A stretch of DNA of 64,000 nt from JABDGM01 sp963738665 (GTDB lineage: Bacteria; Planctomycetota; Planctomycetia; Pirellulales; Lacipirellulaceae), in the NCBI GenBank assembly GCA_963738665.1, contig CAVTXL010000016.1, positions 62,001 through 126,000 of the forward strand, read 5' to 3'. Shown here piece by piece: positions 58,034 to 64,000 of this stretch; position 1 is the first letter of the stretch; each line of letters begins with the position of its first letter. Position numbers and translations under genes: made by a program. Under the pieces are notes generated by a model. The model worked only from the letters and a program-made list of their open reading frames with translations, was not told the DNA's origin and did not search any database.

Positions 58034-60091
58034 ATGCAGCGTCGGAGCGTATTGACGGGCACGCGATGCGTTACGGCATTGCGGCGGCAGGGCCGCGCTC
58101 GAAATATGCCTCTTGGCATGTTCTTGCTCGCATGCTGCCTGGCGGCGACGAACGCCGTAGCGCTGCGACAGGCAGTTGCCCAGACGCCCGCGTTGCCGGC
58201 GCCCATCGAACGGCAGCCGTCGCAACCGCCGGCGCCCGCATCTGCCGCATCCGCAAATGAGCCGCCGGATACTGTTGACTTGGACGAGGTGTTGAACCGG
58301 CCGGGCGACTTGAATCTTCACGGCGTATCGCTCAACGACGCCCTGTTCATGATCGGCGAGCAGTGGAAGGTCAACATCGTCGCCGGCGACTTGCAGGGGA
58401 CGGTCAAAGGCGAGTTCCGCCACGCAAGGTTGCGCGAGATTCTCGACTCGATCCTGCTCTCGAACAAATACAACTACCGGCCCGTCGGCAAAACGCTCGT
58501 GGTAAGCTCGATCAGTGATTTCGGTTATGCCAATCCATCGTTGGACTCGGCCACGATTCCGGTGCTGACAGCGGACATCGACGAAGTGGTCGAGGGTGCA
58601 CGCCTGCTGGTCACGCCACAGGGCAAAGTGCAGGCGCTCAAGTCGGCGAGGTCGATTGTCGTGCTTGATTTTCCCGATCGCGTACAGATGGTGCGCGAGT
58701 TTGTAAAATCACTCGACGACAACGGCAATCGGCGTTTCGCCGCGCCGGGCAGCCAATCCGGCATGCCGCTGGAGGTCGGTTACTTTCACACGCAGTACAT
58801 CACGGCCAAATCGGCCGAACAGGCGCTGTCCGCCGTCTTGAGCAAAAGCGGTCGGGTGGGGGTCATGGATCGCGAGGATCGGCTGCTGGTGAGCGACTAT
58901 GCCGAAAACTTGGCAATGATCGAAAAGGTGCTGACCCAAATCGACCGGCCGCGACCGCAAGTGCGCATCACGGCGCTGATTTATGACATCAGCTTGCAAG
59001 ACATCCAGCAGATCGGGCTGAATTGGAATGCGGTCGGCAAGTCGCGGATCAACGCCGGCGGCGATCCGCAATCCTCGTTGGGAATAGATTCGATCATGCA
59101 GGTGCCGTTTGAGGCGGGCGCGACCGGCAGCACGCTGACGTTCATGAATCTCGCCCGCCATCTCGACATCACGGCCGTGGCGCTGCTTTTGGCGCAGGCG
59201 AACGACGCCCGTTTGATTGGCAATCCGAATGTCGCGGTGCTCGAGAACGAGGAAGCGATTTTTCAAAGCGTGTCCGAAATTCCGTACCAGCAGTTGACGC
59301 AGACGCAGCAGGGCGGCCAGATCGGCACGACCGCGTTCAAGGAAGCAGGCATCACGCTGAGGGTGCGGCCGAAGATTGCCGCGGACAGAACGATTGAAAT
59401 GCTGGTGACGCCCGAGTTCAGTCGATTAACCGGATTCACGCCGGGCGACAACCAGCCGATTATTGACAAGCGCACCGCGACCAGCATGGTCCGCGTCTGC
59501 GACCGACAAACCGTCGTGATCGGCGGCTTGCGGCAACGCAGCGACGTGGGCGATTTCAAAGGGGTTCCGTATTTGAAGGACATCCCGGGCGTGGGCCGCG
59601 TGTTCCGCTCGCGAGATACCGACGTTCGGGAGAGCGAACTGGTCGTTTTCATCATGCCGGAAATCATGAACTACGGAGACCCGCTGAGCTCGCGGGATCA
59701 ACTCGTTGCCGACACGTCGAACTGCCGCCTGGCACAGATTCCGCTGCCGGAGGGTTGCCCGCCCGCGTGCGTGAGACTGCCCTGCGACGGGGCGGCCGCC
59801 AGTCCGACGATCGTTGTGCCCGGCGTCGAAGAACTATCGCAGCCGGCTGCGGCCGCTCCGCCTATCGTTGTGCCGCCCGAGCCCATACAGCAGACCGGCT
59901 CCGCGCACGAGGGGCCGCAAATGACCGAAGCGCAAGTGCGGCGATTGCCGGCAGTGACTCCGGCCGCCGGCGCCTTGGGCGCCGTTGCGGAACGTACCGC
60001 GCCGCCGCCGCGGATGGGTTCCTCGGCCGCGCCAGCGTCAGCCGGCCAGGAAAGCCGTCGGCCCGTTTCGGCAAACGGCGCCCGGTGGTAA
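58034..60091 (+). CDS. outer-membrane secretin (PilQ/GspD-like)
   Basis: A 685-aa secretin; ATG 58034 follows AGGGAGGA. It has a signal region (PLGMFLLACCLAATNAVAL), a Pro-rich linker, N-domains (VSLNDALFMIGEQWKVNIVA; AEQALSAVLSKSGRVGVMDR) and the C-terminal secretin domain (LIGNPNVAVLENEEAIFQSV, GGLRQRSDVGDFKGVPYLKD then IPGVGRVFRSRDTDVRESEL). A Pro/Ala-rich C-terminal tail of 110 residues could bind a pilotin or the cell surface. It forms the outer-membrane channel for the pilus or secreted proteins. Confidence 0.93.
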   Translation: MQRRSVLTGTRCVTALRRQGRARNMPLGMFLLACCLAATNAVALRQAVAQTPALPAPIERQPSQPPAPASAASANEPPDTVDLDEVLNRPGDLNLHGVSLNDALFMIGEQWKVNIVAGDLQGTVKGEFRHARLREILDSILLSNKYNYRPVGKTLVVSSISDFGYANPSLDSATIPVLTADIDEVVEGARLLVTPQGKVQALKSARSIVVLDFPDRVQMVREFVKSLDDNGNRRFAAPGSQSGMPLEVGYFHTQYITAKSAEQALSAVLSKSGRVGVMDREDRLLVSDYAENLAMIEKVLTQIDRPRPQVRITALIYDISLQDIQQIGLNWNAVGKSRINAGGDPQSSLGIDSIMQVPFEAGATGSTLTFMNLARHLDITAVALLLAQANDARLIGNPNVAVLENEEAIFQSVSEIPYQQLTQTQQGGQIGTTAFKEAGITLRVRPKIAADRTIEMLVTPEFSRLTGFTPGDNQPIIDKRTATSMVRVCDRQTVVIGGLRQRSDVGDFKGVPYLKDIPGVGRVFRSRDTDVRESELVVFIMPEIMNYGDPLSSRDQLVADTSNCRLAQIPLPEGCPPACVRLPCDGAAASPTIVVPGVEELSQPAAAAPPIVVPPEPIQQTGSAHEGPQMTEAQVRRLPAVTPAAGALGAVAERTAPPPRMGSSAAPASAGQESRRPVSANGARW

Positions 60092-60482
60092 GCGAACCTC
60101 AATTTCCGAGTTGTATGGAGCCGACGACTGCGCAGGTGGTTCCGAATTGTCGGCATAATCAGACTCTTCGTCTCGATGGTGCGTTACAAATGCGTCGACG
60201 CTGGCAACTCGGTCCAAGGGAGCCCGCGCTGCGAAAAGCTACCCTTGGAGGGGAGGCTGCGCAAGCGGCACCGTCGGTGCGCAGGCTAGCCCGGATTATT
60301 CACAAATCGCTGGCGAGCGAATTGGGAGCTTGAATGCACGTGCGGTCACAAAACAGCCGGGCGCATAGTGCCTATTGGGGGGTTCTTGAATTGTGACGTG
60401 TTTTTCAGGCTCGAATCCACGTCGGCGTAAATTCATGAATAATCCGGGCTCGCTGAGCGGCTTCCCCGGGGGATAGCTTGTT
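60092..60482. repeat. intergenic with 15-bp terminal inverted repeats (MITE-like)
   Basis: agcccggattattca (60288-60302) and tgaataatccgggct (60436-60450) are exact reverse complements, bounding about 163 bp without coding potential. This is the structure of a small non-autonomous transposable element. The flanking sequence shows no obvious target-site duplication by eye. Nothing else was recognised between 60092 and 60287. Confidence 0.65.
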
Positions 60483-60974
60483 ATGAGATTTGACACAATT
60501 TACTGCGGGACAAGGATCGCCGTGGTCTGCGCCGTTTTCGCAGTTAGTGGCTGCGGGACATCTTCGAACCCGACAGAGTCATCTACGTCGGCCGACGCGA
60601 GTGCGGTCGCGAAGTCGAAAGAGACGCCAGCGGTGCCAGCCGAACTGACGCCTGCGACAGCGGTTGACGTGGCGGCCGCCGCCGCGGAAGTCGCCGCGCA
60701 ACCGTTTACGCCCCCGTTTCCCGACCGGGTCGATCCGTTCGCGCCTCCGAAACGCGCGAATGGCACCGTCCGAAAGGACGAAGAAGCCGGCTCGACGGTG
60801 GAACTGAAGGGATTCGTCAAAGTGGACGTCCCGCGGGTTGTCCTGTCAATCAATGGAGTTATCGCACCCATATCCGAGGGTGGCGAGAAGTATGGCGTAC
60901 AGGTCATTTCGATCGACCCGCCCTCGGCTGTGTTGCAGCGTGGACGCACCCGCTGGACGGCGAAACTTGAATAG
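60483..60974 (+). CDS. PilP-like lipoprotein
   Basis: A 163-aa lipoprotein with lipobox VFAVSGCG. After an Ala/Ser/Thr-rich linker comes FPDRVDPFAPPKRANGTVR and a small beta domain: VELKGFVKVDVPRVVLSING, EKYGVQVISIDPPSAVLQRG. The R-x-D-P-F motif plus a C-terminal beta-sandwich is what PilP proteins have, linking PilN/PilO to the secretin. It is the last gene of the cluster, in the same direction after the secretin. Confidence 0.75.
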   Translation: MRFDTIYCGTRIAVVCAVFAVSGCGTSSNPTESSTSADASAVAKSKETPAVPAELTPATAVDVAAAAAEVAAQPFTPPFPDRVDPFAPPKRANGTVRKDEEAGSTVELKGFVKVDVPRVVLSINGVIAPISEGGEKYGVQVISIDPPSAVLQRGRTRWTAKLE

Positions 60975-61125
60975 CGCTGGGGGGTGTGAAGAGAAACGGG
61001 TGGAGGCATCAGCCAGTCCGATACAAACGAACGCTCCGATCCGGCTTCGAATCACCGACTGCGGCTCGGCGGCACGTAATCGAATCACCGTTTTCTGCGG
61101 TCTTTCACCCCTCAACTCTCAGCTA

Positions 61126-62790
61126 TTAGCTCTCAACGCCGTCACCCCATGGGCTTGTGGGCTGGGGCGGCGGCTCGGGGTGCAGCACGAGCTCGTCTTC
61201 GACGACGCGTGGCGGCGGCGCGATGCGGACCTGACGGAGCTCGCGAACGACGCCGGGCAGGTTGAGGACGAACACGCAAAACGCGGCGGCAGAAACGGCC
61301 AGCAGGATCAAGTTGGCATCCAAGGGGACGCCGCGGTCCAAAAGCTGGGTAAGTGTCCAAAATGGATTTGTGATTTGCAACAGGCTGTAGTCGAGTTCTC
61401 GCAGCGTAATACTCATCATTTGGATTGTCCACGGAATGCCGCTGCCGAGCATCAGCAGCAGGATTTGAATCAGCACTCCGGCAATCATCGACACTGCGGC
61501 CACGCGGCGCAGAGCCGACACGATCAGCAGCCCGACGCCCAGATAGGCGACTAAATAACCCCAACCGATGAGGATGGTGTAGACAATTTCATTGACGGTG
61601 GGGCGGCCGCCGGCAAACCGCCCGTACCAGGACGACACAGCCAGGCCGATGAACGAGACGGCCGCGACCGCCGTCGCATTAGCGACGACGAACACATAAC
61701 CGCTGGCCGGGCCTGGGTTGAACCAGCTAAACAGCAACCGGCCGAGGAAGCTATTGGGCAGCCGACGCTTGACGCGCTCGGACATCAGCGGCCGCTCGGA
61801 CGAGAGCAGGGTGCCCATGATGTACCAATAGAGACCGGCAAAGAGTGCCACGATAAACGAGACGATTCGCCCCGAGTTTTCATTAACGGCCCAAATGTAT
61901 CCCATCCAACCGACCCAGCACACCTGCTGGACGAGCATGGCTATCCGCAGCGGCGTCGAGCGGTTTTCGCTAGCGAACGTGATCATGCTGGCGGCGGCGA
62001 AGAAGAGCAGCGCGAAAGTCGTCGCGAAGCCGGTGAACCAGGCCAAATTCGCGGCCCAGAACCAGCCGGCGGTCACATACATGTAGGCTTCGGACAATAA
62101 TGCCATCGCCAACCCAATCCCGCAAGAAAAGGCGCCAATCAGACCGGCGACAAACACCACTGAAATAAAGATTTGCCCATACCTCACCTTGCTGAGCGTG
62201 GCCAGAAACAGGCCGATCATCGACAAGCCCAGCGAGGCCAGGAAGGAATGCACGAGCAGCAGAGCGATCGTCAACACGTCGACGCCGCGCAGCAGGTACG
62301 TGAACGCCAGGCAAGGCGCCACGGCCGAGAGGTAGATGGCCATTTGCGCCGTTGCGCTGCCCAGCTTGCCGCTAATGATTTGCCGCGGCCCGAGCGCTGT
62401 GATCGACAGCACGTCGTAGGTATTGTCTTCGCGCTCGGCGGCCAGTGAGCGAAACGCCGAATAGGGTACGACGATCGCCAGCGGGAACGCCAGGATGACG
62501 AAATAGGAAAACAAGAGCGTGCTGCCGGCCGCCGCGTAAAAAATGGCGGGCCCGATCGCGGCCACGCCGATGATCGTAGCCACCCAGCAGGCCCCAAGCA
62601 CCAGCAAGAACGTAATGATGAATTGCCGGCTCTTCAGCGCTCGGCGCGTTTCCTTGACGAGGATCGGATTGAGACAGTCCCCGATGCGCACCAGCCACAA
62701 TTCGACGCACTGCCAAACCCTACCGGCCAGCCTATTGGCGGCAGCGATCGCGCCGGGGCGGGCTTCGGTGGTGAGGAGCTCGGTTGTCAT
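61126..62790 (-). CDS. ABC-2 type transporter permease
   Basis: A 554-aa membrane protein with at least 12 hydrophobic segments. It starts with a cytosolic stretch (GDCLNPILVKETRRALKSRQ) and contains RSLAAEREDNTYDVLSITAL then GPRQIISGKLGSA, the cytosolic coupling-helix pattern of ABC-2 permeases (E-R-E-x-x-T-x-D-x-L). The ATPase gene lies directly upstream in the same direction. Substrate unknown; similar planctomycete pairs are common and unassigned. Acidic/Pro-rich C-terminus. Confidence 0.88.
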   Translation of the reverse strand: MTTELLTTEARPGAIAAANRLAGRVWQCVELWLVRIGDCLNPILVKETRRALKSRQFIITFLLVLGACWVATIIGVAAIGPAIFYAAAGSTLLFSYFVILAFPLAIVVPYSAFRSLAAEREDNTYDVLSITALGPRQIISGKLGSATAQMAIYLSAVAPCLAFTYLLRGVDVLTIALLLVHSFLASLGLSMIGLFLATLSKVRYGQIFISVVFVAGLIGAFSCGIGLAMALLSEAYMYVTAGWFWAANLAWFTGFATTFALLFFAAASMITFASENRSTPLRIAMLVQQVCWVGWMGYIWAVNENSGRIVSFIVALFAGLYWYIMGTLLSSERPLMSERVKRRLPNSFLGRLLFSWFNPGPASGYVFVVANATAVAAVSFIGLAVSSWYGRFAGGRPTVNEIVYTILIGWGYLVAYLGVGLLIVSALRRVAAVSMIAGVLIQILLLMLGSGIPWTIQMMSITLRELDYSLLQITNPFWTLTQLLDRGVPLDANLILLAVSAAAFCVFVLNLPGVVRELRQVRIAPPPRVVEDELVLHPEPPPQPTSPWGDGVES

Positions 62791-62922
62791 ATTCTTTGTA
62801 CGGATGCAGAAGCTTCAGGAACGATTGCAAAAGGCAAAAGGCAAAAGGCAAATTGTCAATTGAAGGGGGACGACCGCGCCACCGTTTCCACTTTCAGATT
62901 TGCAATTTGAGATTTCCCTTCC

Positions 62923-63870
62923 TCATTGAACGCGGCCTTCGGTGACGTGCAAAAACACGTCTTCCAGGCTTTTATGTTTCGCACCAAACTCGACGACTGG
63001 CAGGCCGGCTTCGATCATCGCCCGCAAGAGGGCTGCTTCGGAGTCGGCGTCGCCACGGTGGCCGAATTGGGCCGTTTCGCCGTCGACGCGCAGATTGTCG
63101 ATGTCGTCCCGCGCCGCCAGCCAAGCGGCCAGCCGCTCGGCGTCGCGAAGCACGCGGACGCGGACGATGCCGCGGACCTGTGCCTTGGCGCTGATTTCCG
63201 CCACGGTGCCGACGGCGATCAGGCGACCCTGCTCGATGATGCCCACCTTGTCGCAGATCTCGGCCAGCTCGGTAAGGATGTGCGAGCTAATCAGAATTGC
63301 TTTGCCGACCTCGGCCAAACGGGCGATCATCTCGCGGAGCTCAATACGAGCGCGGGGATCGAGTCCGGCCGCCGGCTCGTCGAGCACCAGCACCGACGGG
63401 TTGTGAATCATCGTGCGACCGAGGCAAAGGCGCTGCTTCATGCCCTTCGACAGGCCATCGATCGGCTTCTCGGCCAGCGTCCTCAGCAGCGTGAATTCCA
63501 TCACCTCGTCAATCGCCCGCAGCCGCTCGCGCCCGGCTAGACCATAGGCGCGGGCGAAGAAGTCGAGGTACTCGCGGACGTTGACGTTCTGGTAGGTGCC
63601 GAAATAATCGGGCATGAAGCCCAGTCGCCGCCGCACGCGGTCGGGGTCGTCGACGACGGAGAAACCATCGATGAAGGCGTCGCCCGCGGTCGGCTCGTCG
63701 AGCGTGGCCAAAATCTTCATGCTGGTCGTCTTGCCGGCGCCGTTGGGGCCGATATAGCCGAACACCTCGCCCGCATAGACTTCGAACGAAACGTCGTTCA
63801 CGGCATGCGTACGATCGAAGGTGCGATGCAAATGACGCAGCTCGATTTGCGGTGAGGCGGTATGGATCAT
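62923..63870 (-). CDS. ABC transporter ATP-binding protein
   Basis: A 315-aa ATPase with Walker A GYIGPNGAGKTTSMKIL, signature DGLSKGMKQRLCLGR, Walker B SVLVLDEPAAGLDPRARIEL and the switch His in LISSHILTELAEICD. The C-terminal extension (about residues 225-315) is typical of ABC-2/NatA-type exporters. It partners with the permease gene 132 bases downstream on the same strand. Confidence 0.93.
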   Translation of the reverse strand: MIHTASPQIELRHLHRTFDRTHAVNDVSFEVYAGEVFGYIGPNGAGKTTSMKILATLDEPTAGDAFIDGFSVVDDPDRVRRRLGFMPDYFGTYQNVNVREYLDFFARAYGLAGRERLRAIDEVMEFTLLRTLAEKPIDGLSKGMKQRLCLGRTMIHNPSVLVLDEPAAGLDPRARIELREMIARLAEVGKAILISSHILTELAEICDKVGIIEQGRLIAVGTVAEISAKAQVRGIVRVRVLRDAERLAAWLAARDDIDNLRVDGETAQFGHRGDADSEAALLRAMIEAGLPVVEFGAKHKSLEDVFLHVTEGRVQ

Positions 63871-63992
63871 GGGTGGGTTGAGAGTGAGGACCGGGCGAAG
63901 CGTGGCAATCCGGCGGTCGCGATACTCAAATACACCGGTTGGCGTGGCATATCTTCTTTCTCAACCTGAACCCTCCGGCCGCCAGCTCTCAT
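63867..63992 (-). CDS. possible 41-aa leader ORF overlapping the ABC ATPase start
   Basis: Reads MRAGGRRVQVEKEDMPRQPV then YLSIATAGLPRFARSSLSTH and P, with its TGA overlapping the ATPase ATG (ATGA). An internal ATG lies after GAGAAAGAAG, a plausible ribosome site. The overlap would allow translational coupling, but the composition is Arg-rich and no homologue was recognised, so it could be chance. Confidence 0.2.
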   Translation of the reverse strand: MRAGGRRVQVEKEDMPRQPVYLSIATAGLPRFARSSLSTHP

Positions 63993-64000
63993 GGCGTTTA

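Overview
The window is high-GC bacterial chromosome, most likely from a planctomycete of the Pirellulales type (isolate or metagenome bin). Lineage markers seen directly are a small basic protein with the MTIDKSLKVRRGATR start, a DUF1559 lipoprotein, an N-terminal LEPRVLL-like motif on a beta-helix fragment, an SGNH hydrolase joined to DUF1080, a PQQ propeller carrying EF-hands, a CPXCG cysteine-rich protein and short prepilins with the DLSDIGAD motif. No rRNA, tRNA or CRISPR array was recognised.

Layout. 1-3.4 kb: MacA/MacB-type export system (adaptor, ATPase, permease). 3.4-9.3 kb: a decayed accessory island with two RHS-core fragments, a toxin tip with a possible His/Cys protease fold, a truncated DUF1559 lipoprotein, a REP-associated tyrosine transposase (RAYT) bounded by REP-like repeats, a second toxin-tip remnant next to a DUF6188 immunity-like gene, a lone IS66 orf1 and a nested palindrome. 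9.3-25 kb: mostly exported carbohydrate and ester degradation (pectate-lyase/SGL protein, dienelactone hydrolase, PQQ propeller, SGNH-DUF1080, carboxylesterase, GH43), with a PP2C phosphatase, a helix-turn-helix protein and small conserved proteins. 26-42.7 kb: a co-oriented cassette with overlapping or closely spaced genes: sensory-rhodopsin-transducer-like protein, pyruvate-oxidase-like TPP enzyme, aromatic monooxygenase, large FAD/4Fe-4S dehydrogenase, PPC/DUF296 protein, enolase-superfamily dehydratase, SDR, GH15 glucoamylase, Na+/H+ antiporter, cytochrome c, DUF4396 protein and AI-2E family permease. This looks like a sugar/organic-acid oxidation and stress module. 42.7-45 kb: small housekeeping genes including tadA. 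45.5-61 kb: surface-appendage or secretion machinery. On the minus strand lie TadE- and TadG-like proteins, an exported protein and a pseudopilin. On the plus strand lie a stand-alone receiver, PilB/GspE ATPase, PilC/GspF, five pseudopilin or minor-pilin genes, a PilM-PilN fusion, PilO, a secretin and a PilP-like lipoprotein. 61-64 kb: ABC-2 transporter (permease and ATPase, minus strand).

A caution for every reader: at least a dozen otherwise well-conserved genes here are split by single-base frameshifts (for example macB, SGNH-DUF1080, monooxygenase, FAD oxidase, GH15, pilC and the minor prepilins). The pattern fits residual indel errors in the assembly better than mass pseudogenisation, so I give each such gene as one feature with the approximate shift position.
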